Of a DNA stretch of 64,000 bases, positions 8,132-16,980 are shown in pieces (the stretch's first letter is position 1; each line of letters opens with the position of its first letter). Where the stretch lies: contig NZ_JACIBV010000001.1 in assembly GCF_014195505.1 (NCBI RefSeq), positions 62,001 through 126,000 of the forward strand, read 5' to 3'. A program made the position numbers and the translations under genes. The notes under the pieces were generated by a model. It was not told the origin of the DNA. It saw only the letters and a program-made list of their open reading frames with translations, and ran no database searches. The stretch is from Nonomuraea dietziae (GTDB taxonomy: Bacteria > Actinomycetota > Actinomycetes > Streptosporangiales > Streptosporangiaceae).

Positions 8132-9337
8132 ATGACCGCGATCTCCGCCGAAGGGCGGACGAGCAGGGCCGGGCAGGCGCTGGTCGCGCTCGGCCTGGCA
8201 GCGGGACCTGTCGTGGCACTCGGATTCACCCGCTTCGCCTACGCGTTGCTGCTGCCGCCCATGCACAGGGAGCTGCACTGGAGCTACGCCCAGGCAGGCG
8301 GCATGAACACCGCCAACGCCCTCGGATACATCCTGGGCGCCGCGAGCGCCGCCTTCTGGGCCAGGAGGAGCGGAGGCAGGTCCGCGTTCCTGTGGAGCCT
8401 CGCGATCAGCGCTGTCGCGCTGCTCGCCACCGCGGCGACGGCGGACCTGACGGTCCTGCTCGCCCTGCGGTTCGCCGGAGGGTTCAGCACCGCGGTCGCC
8501 TTCGTGGTGGGCTCGGCGCTGGTCTCGCGCATCGCCGTCGGCGCTCCGCAGCGCCGTTCGGCGTCGCTCGTCGCCGTCTACATGGCGGGCGTGGGCATCG
8601 GCGTGGTCATCTCGGGCCTGGTCGTTCCCGCCGCGCTGTCCTCGGGCGAGGCAGGCTGGCGGATGGGCTGGCTGCTCATGGGCGTGCTGGCCGTGATCGC
8701 GCTCGTCCCCGCCTGGCTCGGCGCCAGGGCGGTGCCCGAGGCGAGCGGCGCCCACGCGAGCACGCTGCCTGCCGCGCAGCTGCGCCGCCTCGGGCCGACG
8801 TTCGTCTGGTACGTCCTGTTTGGCGCGGGCTACGTCAGCTACATGACCTTCGTGGTCGCGCTGCTGAGGTCGCAGGGGCTCGGCGCGTCGACGACCGCGC
8901 TCTTCTTCGTCGTCCTCGGCCTCTCGTCGGTGGTCGCCACGCTGACCGTGTGGGGCCGTCTGTGCGGGTTCCTGCGCGCAGGCCTGGCGCCCGCGCTCGT
9001 CGCCGTACTGGTCTTCCTGGGCGTCCTTCCCGTCCTGCTCATGCCGCCCGGCCCGGGCGCCGCGCTCCTGTCCGCCGTCGTCTTCGGCGCGGGCTTCATG
9101 GCGGGCCCCACGGCCGCGACCGTCATCGCGCGGCGCATGCTGCCTCATGCCGTCTGGACGGCGGGCATCGCCCTGCTGACCGTCGCCTTCTCCGTCGGGC
9201 AGGCCGTCGGCCCGCTGCTGTCGGGCCTGATGTCGGACGGCGAAGGCGGTATCGCCCGCGGCCTGTGGCTGTCGGCCGGGCTGCTCGCCCTGGCCGCGCT
9301 CGCCGCGCTCCTGCAGCGCGAGCACCCCGCCTCCTGA
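8132..9337 (+). CDS. YbfB/YjiJ-type MFS transporter
   Basis: 401 residues with about twelve hydrophobic segments. The N terminus reads ALGFTRFAYALLLPPM followed by 'WSYAQAGGMNTANALGYILGA', the hallmark of the YbfB/YjiJ subfamily of major facilitator exporters. An AAGGAGAG Shine-Dalgarno lies just before ATG 8132. The next gene, a GlxA-type regulator, starts 26 bases after the stop on the same strand and may control it. The substrate is unknown. Confidence 0.85.
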   Translation: MTAISAEGRTSRAGQALVALGLAAGPVVALGFTRFAYALLLPPMHRELHWSYAQAGGMNTANALGYILGAASAAFWARRSGGRSAFLWSLAISAVALLATAATADLTVLLALRFAGGFSTAVAFVVGSALVSRIAVGAPQRRSASLVAVYMAGVGIGVVISGLVVPAALSSGEAGWRMGWLLMGVLAVIALVPAWLGARAVPEASGAHASTLPAAQLRRLGPTFVWYVLFGAGYVSYMTFVVALLRSQGLGASTTALFFVVLGLSSVVATLTVWGRLCGFLRAGLAPALVAVLVFLGVLPVLLMPPGPGAALLSAVVFGAGFMAGPTAATVIARRMLPHAVWTAGIALLTVAFSVGQAVGPLLSGLMSDGEGGIARGLWLSAGLLALAALAALLQREHPAS

Positions 9338-9363
9338 TCGCGGCGACCGGGGGCGAGCGGGGT

Positions 9364-10356
9364 ATGAATCCCACCATGGAGCGGGCAGGTGGCACCGTGG
9401 TCGTCATCGTGTACGACGGCGTCCGCCTGCTCGACGTGACCGGCCCGCTCGAGGTGTTCACCGTGGCGAACGAGCACGGCGCGGGCTACCGGCCGCTCGT
9501 CGCCTCGCCGGGCGGCCGTGACGTCGTGACCAGCGGCGGCGTCAGGATCGGCGCCGACGTCGCCATGGAGGACGTCCACGGCGGCGTCCACGTGCTTCTC
9601 GTGCCTGGCAGCCCTGACGTGGGCTCGGCGGCCGCCGACCTGTTCCTTCTCGACCAGGTGAGACGGCTGTCGGGCGAGGCGGAGCAGGTGGCCTCGGTGT
9701 GCGCGGGGGCCTTCGTCCTGGCGGCCGCGGGGCTGCTCGACGGACACAGGGCCGCCACCCACTGGGATCTGGCCGAACGCCTGGCCCGCGACTACCCGAC
9801 GATCAGCGTGGACGGCGACGCCATCTTCGTCAGGGACGGCAAGGTGGTCACCTCCGCGGGCATCAGCTCGGGCATCGACCTGGCGCTCGGCCTGGTCGAG
9901 GCCGACCACGGCAGCGACCTGGCCAGGACCGTCGCCAAGCACTTGGTCGTCTTCATGCAGCGCCCAGGCGGCCAGTCGCAGTTCAGCGTCAGGTTGAACG
10001 CGCCCGCTCCGCGGTGCGAGCCGCTGAGGGCGGCGCTCGACGCCGTCGTGCTCGACCCCTCGGCCGACCACGGCCTGGAGGCGATGGCGGGCAGGGCGGG
10101 GATGAGCGTCCGCCAGCTGACGAGGCTGTTCGGCAAGGAGCTCGGCACCACGCCCGCGCGCTACGTCGAGAGGGCGCGCGTGGAGCGGGCGAAGAACCTG
10201 CTGGAGACGGGTGACCAGCCGCTCGACGTGGTCGCCCGCAGGTCGGGGTTCGGCTCACCCGAGACGATGCGCAGAGCCTTCGCGCGCGCGCTCGGTGTGA
10301 CCCCCGCGGCCTACCGCGCCCGGTTCAGGAGCACAGGCGACGGCTGCTCGTCCTGA
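9364..10356 (+). CDS. GlxA family AraC-type regulator (DJ-1/PfpI + HTH)
   Basis: 330 residues from ATG 9364 (ATG 9376 is an alternative). Residues about 8-170 form a DJ-1/PfpI-like domain with IVYDGVRLLDVTGPLEVF and the nucleophile-elbow cysteine in 'SVCAGAFVLA'. Residues about 230-325 hold two AraC helix-turn-helices, including GMSVRQLTRLFGKELGTTPARYV and 'SGFGSPETMRRAFARALGVTPAAYR'. Such proteins act as transcription activators that sense small metabolites. It is probably co-transcribed with the MFS transporter. A second paralogue lies at 49974. Confidence 0.9.
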   Translation: MNPTMERAGGTVVVIVYDGVRLLDVTGPLEVFTVANEHGAGYRPLVASPGGRDVVTSGGVRIGADVAMEDVHGGVHVLLVPGSPDVGSAAADLFLLDQVRRLSGEAEQVASVCAGAFVLAAAGLLDGHRAATHWDLAERLARDYPTISVDGDAIFVRDGKVVTSAGISSGIDLALGLVEADHGSDLARTVAKHLVVFMQRPGGQSQFSVRLNAPAPRCEPLRAALDAVVLDPSADHGLEAMAGRAGMSVRQLTRLFGKELGTTPARYVERARVERAKNLLETGDQPLDVVARRSGFGSPETMRRAFARALGVTPAAYRARFRSTGDGCSS

Positions 10357-10378
10357 CCTCCTCGACACGCGATCTCCC

Positions 10379-10403
10379 AAAACTAACCACGTGGTAGATT
10401 TTG
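10379..10403. promoter_or_regulatory. TetR operator 1, upstream of GH1
   Basis: The palindrome ACCACGTGGT at 10386-10395 lies inside a longer A/T-flanked element. In reverse orientation this element is identical over 24 bases to the site in front of the ABC importer (14446-14469). It lies about 35 bases before the GH1 start codon and is the likely site of repression by the TetR protein at 13761-14387. Confidence 0.75.
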
Positions 10404-10436
10404 CGCGTCATACTGTGAGACAGAAGGGCAGGCGGG

Positions 10437-11603
10437 ATGGAACGCTCATTCCCGAAGGGGTTCCTGTGGGGGGCGGCGGGAAGCGCTCACCAGACCGAGG
10501 GCAACAACGTCGCCAGCGACCTGTGGGCCCTGGAGAACCGTCCCGGCACGTTCTTCGCCGACCGCAGCGGGGACGCCTGCGACAGCTACCACCGCTGGCC
10601 CGAGGACCTCGACATCGTGCGGGAGCTGGGCCTCAACTCCTACAGGTTCAGCCTCGAGTGGGCGCGGATCGAGCCGGCGGAGGGGCGTTTCTCGAACGCG
10701 GCGCTGGCGCACTACCGCCGGGTGATCGAGGGCTGCCTGGAGCGCGGCCTCACTCCGGTGGTGACGCTGCACCATTTCACCAGCCCGCTGTGGTTCCAGC
10801 AGGACGGCGGCTGGCTGTCGGGCGAGGCGGTCGGACGCTTCCGCCGCTACGTGCGCGCGGTGCTGCCGATCCTCGGCGGCGTCGAGTGGGTGTGCACCAT
10901 CAACGAGCCGAACCTGCTGGCGATGATGGCGAACCTGATGAGGGACAAGGAGCGCACCGAGGGCGTCGCCGGCGCCATGCCGCCGCCCGACCAGCGGACG
11001 GCCGAGGCTCTGGCCGCCGCCCACCTGGCCGCCCGCGAGGAGCTCGCGGGGCTGAGGTCGGGCTGGACGATCGCCAGCCAGAACTTCGAGGCGGCCGAGG
11101 GAGCCGTCGCCGAACGCGACGCGTGGGCCCGGCCTCGCGAGGACCAGTTCCTGGAGGTGGCCAAGGACGACGACTTCGTCGGCGTGCAGGCCTACACCAG
11201 GGTCATCATCGGCAAGGACGGCGCGCTGCCCGTGCCGGACGAGGCCCGCCGTACGCTCACGGGCTGGGAGTTCCACCCCGCGGCGCTGGGCGACGCCGTG
11301 CGCTACACCGCGGCCAGGCTGCCAGGCGTGCCGATCCTCGTGACGGAGAACGGCATCGCCACGGCGCGCGACGCCGAACGCGTCGAGTACACCCGCGGCG
11401 CCCTGGCCGGGCTGCACGAGGCGATGGCCGAGGGCGCCGACGTGCGCGGCTACCTGCACTGGTCGCTGCTGGACAACTACGAGTGGGGCTCCTACGAGCC
11501 CACCTTCGGGCTGGTGTCGGTGGACAGGGAGACCTTCCAGCGCACGCTCAAGCCGAGCGCGCGCTGGCTGGGCGAGATCGCCCGCTCGGGACGGCTGGAC
11601 TAG
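10437..11603 (+). CDS. Glycoside hydrolase family 1 beta-glycosidase
   Basis: 388 residues, somewhat shorter than the usual 420-480 for GH1. The N-terminal signature FPKGFLWGAAGSAHQTEG, the acid/base glutamate in TINEPN (Glu157) and the nucleophile in ILVTENGIA (Glu304) are all present, as is 'GYLHWSLLDNYEW'. No signal peptide is seen, so it should act in the cytoplasm on imported beta-linked di- or oligosaccharides. A TetR-type operator sits just upstream. The stop codon TAG is shared on opposite strands with the GH3 gene through a CTAG at 11600-11603. Substrate specificity (glucoside, galactoside or other) cannot be read from sequence. Confidence 0.93.
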   Translation: MERSFPKGFLWGAAGSAHQTEGNNVASDLWALENRPGTFFADRSGDACDSYHRWPEDLDIVRELGLNSYRFSLEWARIEPAEGRFSNAALAHYRRVIEGCLERGLTPVVTLHHFTSPLWFQQDGGWLSGEAVGRFRRYVRAVLPILGGVEWVCTINEPNLLAMMANLMRDKERTEGVAGAMPPPDQRTAEALAAAHLAAREELAGLRSGWTIASQNFEAAEGAVAERDAWARPREDQFLEVAKDDDFVGVQAYTRVIIGKDGALPVPDEARRTLTGWEFHPAALGDAVRYTAARLPGVPILVTENGIATARDAERVEYTRGALAGLHEAMAEGADVRGYLHWSLLDNYEWGSYEPTFGLVSVDRETFQRTLKPSARWLGEIARSGRLD

Positions 11604-13780
11604 CCGTCCCCGCGGACGGCGGCGACGAGCCCGTCCACCACCTCGGAGGTGAGACCGATCCCGAAGGTGGCGAACTTGGCCAGCGGGATGCCCATCGCCA
11701 GCCTGAGCAGGGCGGGATCGGTGCGGTCGAGGCCGGGCGCGCCCTGGAGCAGCTGCTTCAGCGCCCGGCTGCCCTCGGGGTGGGCCAGCCATTCGCCCAG
11801 CGTCGACATGCGGTCCAGCGGGGCCGCGTAGCCGTCGCCCCCGCTGGTCAGCTCGGCGCGCAGGCGGATGTCGCGGGAGGAGGCGCCGACCTCCACCGTG
11901 AAGGCGCCCGCGTCGATCCGCCATCCCTTGCGGCTGACCGACCACTGGGCGATGTCCCTGCCGGTGAGGGCGAAGCGGACCCGCTCGCTGTCTCCTGGCT
12001 CGAGCCCCACCTTGGCGAAGCCGCGCAGCTCGTGGCGCGGGCGCGAGGGGCGCTCCTCGTCGAAGGCCACGTAGAGCTGGACGACCTCGTGCGCGAAGCG
12101 CTCGCCCGTGTTGGTGACGGTGACCTCGACGCTCCACTCGTCGCTGCCCGTCTCCCGGGCGTCGAGGTCGGAGTAGGTGAAACGCGAGTAGGTCAGCCCG
12201 TGGCCGAAGGGGTAGGCGACGTCGGCGTCCAGCGTGTCGTAGTGCCGGTAGCCGACGTAGCGGCCCTCGCCGTAACGGACGTGCCCGTCGCCGCCGGGGA
12301 AGTGCAGGTGCGAGGGGACGTCGGCGAGGCGGTTGGGAATCGTCTCGGTGAGACGCCCCGACGGGCTGTGCGCCCCCGTCAGCAGGTCGGCGAGGGCCGA
12401 GCCGCCCGCCTGGCCGAGCAGCCAGCCCTCCAGGATCGCCGAGGCGTGCTCCTGCCACTCGGCCACCGAGACGACGCCGCCGTTGGCCAGCACGACCACG
12501 ATCTTCGGGCAGACCTCGGCCACCTCCCGCAGGAGAGCGACCTGGACGGCGGGCAGCTCGATGGTGGTGCGGTCGAAGCCCTCCGACTCGGCGGCCTCGG
12601 GCAGGCCGAGGAAGACCAGCGTCACGTCGGCCTCGGACGCGGCGGCCACCGCCTCGCGCGAGAGGCCGGCGTCGGGCTGCCCGTCCAGCCGGTATCCCGC
12701 GGCGAAGGCCGGCCGTCCCAGCGCCTCCCATGCGTTGTCCAGGCGCGTGGGCACCACGTGGGAGCTGCCGCCGCCCTGGTAGCGCGGGGTGCGGGCGAGC
12801 TCTCCCACGACGGCGACCCGCTGACCCTGCCGCAGGGGCAGCACGTCGCCGTCGTTCTTCAGCAGGACGGCCGAGGCCCGAGCCGCTTCGCGGGCGAGCT
12901 CGTGGTGGGCGTCGAGGTCCCACCCTTCGAACGAGGCTCTGCCCTCGACCCGCCGTACGAGCTCGAGCAGGCGGCCCGCGGCCAGATCGAGCACCGCCTC
13001 GGGCAGGCGGCCCGAGCGCACCGCCTCGACGATCTCCTCGTCGGTCCCCGTCGGGGGCATCTCCAGGTCCAGGCCCGCCTCGAGCGCCGCGACGCGGTCG
13101 TTGACCGCGCCCCAGTCCGACATCACCAGCCCGTCGAAGCCCCACTCCTCGCGCAGCACCTCGGTCAGCAGCCACCGGTTCTGGCTCGCGTGCACCCCGT
13201 TGATGCGGTTGTAGGAGCACATCACCGTGTACGGCTTGGCCTCGCGCACGATCCGCTCGAAGGCGGGCAGGTAGATCTCCCGCAGGCTCTGCTCGTCGAC
13301 GTCCGCGCTGACGCGCATGCGGTCGGTCTCCTGGTTGTTGACCGCGAAGTGCTTGACGCACGCCCCGACGCCCAGGCTCTGGATGCCGGTGACGACGGCC
13401 GCGCCCATCACGCCGGTGAGGTGGGGGTCCTCGGAGAAGTACTCGAAGTTGCGTCCGCACAGCGGCGAGCGCTTGATGTTCACGCCGGGACCGAGCACGA
13501 CGTCCACACCGAGCGCGCACGCCTCGCGGGCCAGCGCCGCGCCCACCCGGTGGGCCAGGTGGGCGTCCCACGAGGAGCCGAGCGCGACGGCCGGAGGGAA
13601 ACAGGTGGCGGGCACGCTGTTGCCGAGCCCGAGGGCGTCGCCCCGCTCGGCCTGGCGGCGCAGCCCGTGCGGTCCGTCGGACAGGGTGAGGGCGGGCACC
13701 GCCTCGCCGATGGGCGTGGTGTGCCAGGTGTCGCTCCCAGAGGTGAGCGAGGCCTTCTCCTCAAGGGTGAGGTCGGTCAT
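11600..13780 (-). CDS. Glycoside hydrolase family 3 beta-glycosidase
   Basis: 726 residues with no signal peptide. The (beta/alpha)8 domain carries GPGVNIKRSPLCGRNFEYFSEDP, KH at 143-144 and the nucleophile Asp222 in VMSDWGA. The alpha/beta sandwich domain (about 290-500) follows, then a C-terminal fibronectin-III-like domain (about 540-640). A final tail of about 60 residues is of unknown role. The start overlaps the end of the TetR gene by 20 bases, so the two are co-translated. Together with GH1 and GH20 it would degrade imported oligosaccharide inside the cell. Confidence 0.93.
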   Translation of the reverse strand: MTDLTLEEKASLTSGSDTWHTTPIGEAVPALTLSDGPHGLRRQAERGDALGLGNSVPATCFPPAVALGSSWDAHLAHRVGAALAREACALGVDVVLGPGVNIKRSPLCGRNFEYFSEDPHLTGVMGAAVVTGIQSLGVGACVKHFAVNNQETDRMRVSADVDEQSLREIYLPAFERIVREAKPYTVMCSYNRINGVHASQNRWLLTEVLREEWGFDGLVMSDWGAVNDRVAALEAGLDLEMPPTGTDEEIVEAVRSGRLPEAVLDLAAGRLLELVRRVEGRASFEGWDLDAHHELAREAARASAVLLKNDGDVLPLRQGQRVAVVGELARTPRYQGGGSSHVVPTRLDNAWEALGRPAFAAGYRLDGQPDAGLSREAVAAASEADVTLVFLGLPEAAESEGFDRTTIELPAVQVALLREVAEVCPKIVVVLANGGVVSVAEWQEHASAILEGWLLGQAGGSALADLLTGAHSPSGRLTETIPNRLADVPSHLHFPGGDGHVRYGEGRYVGYRHYDTLDADVAYPFGHGLTYSRFTYSDLDARETGSDEWSVEVTVTNTGERFAHEVVQLYVAFDEERPSRPRHELRGFAKVGLEPGDSERVRFALTGRDIAQWSVSRKGWRIDAGAFTVEVGASSRDIRLRAELTSGGDGYAAPLDRMSTLGEWLAHPEGSRALKQLLQGAPGLDRTDPALLRLAMGIPLAKFATFGIGLTSEVVDGLVAAVRGDG

Positions 13781-14387
13781 CCGGTTCCAATTCCAATCCG
13801 AGCTGGGTGAGAAAGGCGACGACGGAGGCCCGCATGTCGACCTGCTCCGGATCCAGCAGCCACTGGGTCTGCAGGCCGTCCACCAGGGCGAGGAGCTGCT
13901 GGGCGACGGCGTCGGGGTCGTGCTTGATCGGCGGCGTGGCGCGGTCGAACAGGACGGACATCAGCCATGCCGTCCGTTTGCGCAGGCGCCGGTAACGCTG
14001 GACGAAGTAGTCGTGCGCGGGATGGGCGGGGTCGCTCGCCTCGCCCGAGACCTTCACGAACAGCCCGACCAGACCTGGTGTCCCCATGTTCAGGGTGATC
14101 TGGTCGAGGTGGCGGGAGAGGAGTTCCTCGGGCGCGAGGTCGGAGTCCGACGACAGCGCCTGCTCCGCGGCGACCTGCTCGCGGCGGGCGAGCACCTGGA
14201 TGAGCAGGTCGTCCTTGCCGGGGAAGTGGTGGAGCAGCCCCGCATGGGTCATGCCCGCGTGCGCGGCGATGTCGCGCAGGGAGACGGCGTAGAAGCCCGA
14301 GCGCGAGAACAGCTCCATGGCTGAGTCGAGGATGCGTGAGCGGGTGCGCTCGCCCTTGGTCCCTTGACGGGGAATCGGTGCGTTCAC
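13761..14387 (-). CDS. TetR/AcrR family repressor of the glycoside cluster
   Basis: 208 residues. The N-terminal HTH (TRSRILDSAMELFSRSGFYA, then 'VSLRDIAAHAGMTHAGLLHHFPGKDDLL') is typical TetR. The C-terminal ligand domain is unclassified. It lies between GH3 and the divergent ABC operon, and identical palindromes occur before GH1, between this gene and the SBP gene, and (one mismatch in the core) before GH20. The simplest reading is a sugar-responsive local repressor. Sugar regulons are more often under LacI or ROK proteins, so a TetR here is a little unusual. Confidence 0.88.
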   Translation of the reverse strand: MNAPIPRQGTKGERTRSRILDSAMELFSRSGFYAVSLRDIAAHAGMTHAGLLHHFPGKDDLLIQVLARREQVAAEQALSSDSDLAPEELLSRHLDQITLNMGTPGLVGLFVKVSGEASDPAHPAHDYFVQRYRRLRKRTAWLMSVLFDRATPPIKHDPDAVAQQLLALVDGLQTQWLLDPEQVDMRASVVAFLTQLGLELEPDDRPHP

Positions 14388-14445
14388 CGACCAGCCTTTC
14401 TGCGATCCGAATGCCTGTTGAGGGCGAGACTAGCGCGGCTCACAC

Positions 14446-14469
14446 TAAATCTACCACGTGGTTAGTTTT
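14446..14469. promoter_or_regulatory. TetR operator 2, TetR/ABC intergenic
   Basis: ACCACGTGGT at 14453-14462 lies within a 24-base element identical to the reverse complement of the site at 10379-10403. It sits in the 122-base divergent intergenic region, 41 bases before the SBP start codon, so it can control both the importer operon and the TetR-GH3 operon. Confidence 0.75.
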
Positions 14470-14509
14470 GCATGTATGCTCGCCGAAAATCCGAGACGGA
14501 GTGAGCGTC

Positions 14510-16036
14510 ATGAACAGATCCCCCGCGCTAATCGCCCTCCTTACCGCGGCCACCGTGCTCGCGGGCTGCTCGGGCGCCGACGGCCAGGCGCCGGGCGAGG
14601 GTTCGAGGACCCTGACCATCGCGACGATGACCCTGCCGCAGAGCCTCGACCCCAACGACGCCAACGGCAGCGCCATGCCGTTCTTCCAGGCCGTCTACGA
14701 CACTCTCGTGAAGCGCGAGCCCGACGGGCGCTACAGCCCGATGCTCGCCTCGGAGTGGAAGTACAGCGACGACCAGACCGAACTCGCCCTCACCCTGCGC
14801 TCCGACGTCAAGTTCGACGACGGCACCCCCTTCAACGCGCAGGCCGTGAAGGCGAACATGGAGCGCTTCCGCAAGGGCGGCGGCGCCCAGGCCAAGACGC
14901 TCAACGACGTCAAGGCCATCGAGGTGGTCGACGACACGCACGTGACTCTTCGGCTCTCCCAGCCCAACTCCGCGATGCTCTACTACCTGAGCGACGCGGC
15001 GGGCCTGATGGCCAACCCCGCGGACTTCACCAAGGGCGAGGCGCTGAAGACCAAGCCCAACGGCACAGGACCCTACGAGCTGGACCCGAGCCAGACCGTC
15101 ATCGGGACCAAATGGGTGTTCAACCGCGCGGCCGGCTACTGGGGCGGCAAGCTGCCCTATGACACGGTCGCCATCAGCTACTTCGACAACGAGACCGCGA
15201 TCGTGAACGGCGTCAAGACCGGGCAGGTCAACGCCGCCCTCATCCAGGAAGCCGACCAGCAGATCAGCGTCGAGGGCCACCCGAACGTCAAGACGACCAA
15301 GCAGGACTTCGACTTCCAGGGCATCCTGCTCTTCGACAGGGCCGGCGCGGTCACCCCCGAGCTGCGCGACCCCCGCGTGCGACAGGCGCTCAACCACGCC
15401 ATCGACCGCCAGACGATGCTGGCCAAGATCCGCCAGGGCCGCGGAACGGTCACCAGTCAGGTCTTCGGCCCCACCACCGCCGCCTACAAGCCCGAACTCG
15501 ACACCTACTACACCTACGACCAGAACAAGGCGCGCGAACTGCTCAAGGAGGCCGGCCACGCCGATGGCTTCACCCTCAAGCTGCCGCGCATCCCCGCGAT
15601 CGTCTCCGAGGCGCTGGCCGCCTCGCTGCAGACCGACCTCGCCGCCGTCGGCGTGAAGCTGGTCTGGGACGACGTCGACCAGGGCTCGGCCGTCCAGCGC
15701 ATCTTCAGGGACCGCGCCTTCTCCGGCATGGTCATGAACATGGGCCAGGCCTCGACAGACTGGGTCGTCGTCGGCGAACTGGTGCTGCCCGGCGCGTTCA
15801 ACATGTTCGGCTACACCGACGCCACCGTGAAGAGCCTGCTGCCCAAGATCCAGAGCAAGCCGGCCGCCGAGGCGAAGGCGGACCTCCAGGCGCTCAACGA
15901 GCACCTGGTCAAGGACGGCTGGTTCCTGCCCTTCTACCGGATGACCTACCTGCACGTCTCCGACGGCAGCGTGAGCATCACCCCCCAGGACGGCATGGCC
16001 GTGCCCTCCATCTACAACTACGCGCCCGCCGCCTGA
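14510..16036 (+). CDS. ABC transporter family-5 substrate-binding lipoprotein
   Basis: 508 residues from ATG 14510. The signal peptide ends in lipobox LAGC. The mature part has the SBP_bac_5 (oligopeptide/dipeptide/nickel type) layout: LPQSLDPNDANGSAMPFFQAVYDTLV at the start, 'VRQALNHAIDRQTML' in the centre and a long C-terminal lobe. Family-5 binding proteins bind peptides but also oligosaccharides. The surrounding GH1, GH3 and GH20 genes point to a sugar oligomer as cargo. It is the first gene of an operon with two permease genes and two ATPase domains. Confidence 0.88.
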   Translation: MNRSPALIALLTAATVLAGCSGADGQAPGEGSRTLTIATMTLPQSLDPNDANGSAMPFFQAVYDTLVKREPDGRYSPMLASEWKYSDDQTELALTLRSDVKFDDGTPFNAQAVKANMERFRKGGGAQAKTLNDVKAIEVVDDTHVTLRLSQPNSAMLYYLSDAAGLMANPADFTKGEALKTKPNGTGPYELDPSQTVIGTKWVFNRAAGYWGGKLPYDTVAISYFDNETAIVNGVKTGQVNAALIQEADQQISVEGHPNVKTTKQDFDFQGILLFDRAGAVTPELRDPRVRQALNHAIDRQTMLAKIRQGRGTVTSQVFGPTTAAYKPELDTYYTYDQNKARELLKEAGHADGFTLKLPRIPAIVSEALAASLQTDLAAVGVKLVWDDVDQGSAVQRIFRDRAFSGMVMNMGQASTDWVVVGELVLPGAFNMFGYTDATVKSLLPKIQSKPAAEAKADLQALNEHLVKDGWFLPFYRMTYLHVSDGSVSITPQDGMAVPSIYNYAPAA

Positions 16037-16038
16037 TC

Positions 16039-16980
16039 ATGCTGAGCTTCATCCTTCGCAGGATCGCGGCGGGGGTGGCCCTGCTGTTCGTGATCTCCCT
16101 GCTCTCCTACACCCTGCTGTCGATCCCGCACATCGACGTGGGCCGGCAGCTGCTCGGCCATGGCGCGGCCCAGGACCTCGTCGACGCCAAGAACGCGGCG
16201 CTCGGCCTGGACCGCCCCGCCCTGGTGCAGTACCTGGACTGGCTGGGCGCCGCCGTGCGAGGCGACTTCGGCACGTCCTGGTTCACCAGCGAGAACGTGC
16301 TCAGGGCGATCGCCAACCGGCTGCCCGTCACCCTCAGCCTGATGATCGGCGTCACTCTCGTCACCGCCGTGCTGTCGTTCCTGCTCGGCGTGTGGGCAGG
16401 CGTGCGGCGCGGCGCGGTCGACAGGTTCGTGCAGGTCTTCGCCGTGCTGGGCTACGCCCTGCCCGGCTTCCTCGTCACGCTGGTCATCGTCCTGGTCTTC
16501 GCCGTACGGCTGAACTGGTTCCCCGCCATCGGCTACATGGGGCCGAGCCAGTCCTTCACCGGCTGGCTCTCCACCGTGACGCTTCCCGTCATCTCGCTGT
16601 CGATCGGCTCCATCGCCGGGGTCGCACAGCAGGTCAGAGGGTCGGTGATCGACGTCATGCGGCAGGACTACGTGCGCACCCTGCGCGCGAGGGGCCTGCC
16701 GCCGTGGCGGATCGTCTTCGTCCACGTCGTCCGCAACGCCTCGGCCCCCGCGCTGGCCGTGCTCGGCATGCAGTTCGTCGGCCTGCTCGGCGGCGCCGTC
16801 CTCGTAGAGCAGATCTTCGGGCTGCCCGGCGTCGGCAGCATGACCGTCACCTACACCACCCGGGGCGACGTCCCGATCATCATGGCGCTGGTCATGTTCA
16901 CCGTGATCGGCGTGATCCTGATCAACCTGGTCGTGGACATCCTGATCGGCTGGCTCAACCCGAAGGCGAGGATCGCATGA
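16039..16980 (+). CDS. ABC transporter permease (DppB type)
   Basis: 313 residues, six predicted membrane segments, starting two bases after the SBP stop. The binding-protein-dependent transport signature (EAA loop) is visible in 'MRQDYVRTLRARGLPPWRIVFVHVVRNASAPAL', and the C-terminal 'EQIFGLPGVGSM' is typical of DppB/OppB. It overlaps the next gene by the ATGA at 16977-16980. Confidence 0.92.
   Translation: MLSFILRRIAAGVALLFVISLLSYTLLSIPHIDVGRQLLGHGAAQDLVDAKNAALGLDRPALVQYLDWLGAAVRGDFGTSWFTSENVLRAIANRLPVTLSLMIGVTLVTAVLSFLLGVWAGVRRGAVDRFVQVFAVLGYALPGFLVTLVIVLVFAVRLNWFPAIGYMGPSQSFTGWLSTVTLPVISLSIGSIAGVAQQVRGSVIDVMRQDYVRTLRARGLPPWRIVFVHVVRNASAPALAVLGMQFVGLLGGAVLVEQIFGLPGVGSMTVTYTTRGDVPIIMALVMFTVIGVILINLVVDILIGWLNPKARIA

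Noticed and set aside
10446-13571. A 1041-codon minus-strand frame antisense to GH1 and out of frame with GH3
   Set aside because: Shadow of GH1 and GH3; composition is Arg/Gly/Pro-rich and without any recognisable motif.
10391-13810. A continuous 1139-codon plus-strand frame across GH1 and antisense to GH3
   Set aside because: It overlaps GH1 in another frame and runs antisense to a complete GH3 gene. The translation lacks domain signatures and has the Arg/Gly/Val-biased composition of a high-GC shadow frame.
14528-15955. 475-codon minus-strand frame antisense to the SBP gene
   Set aside because: The plus-strand gene has a lipobox, family-5 motifs and operon coupling; the opposite frame has none.
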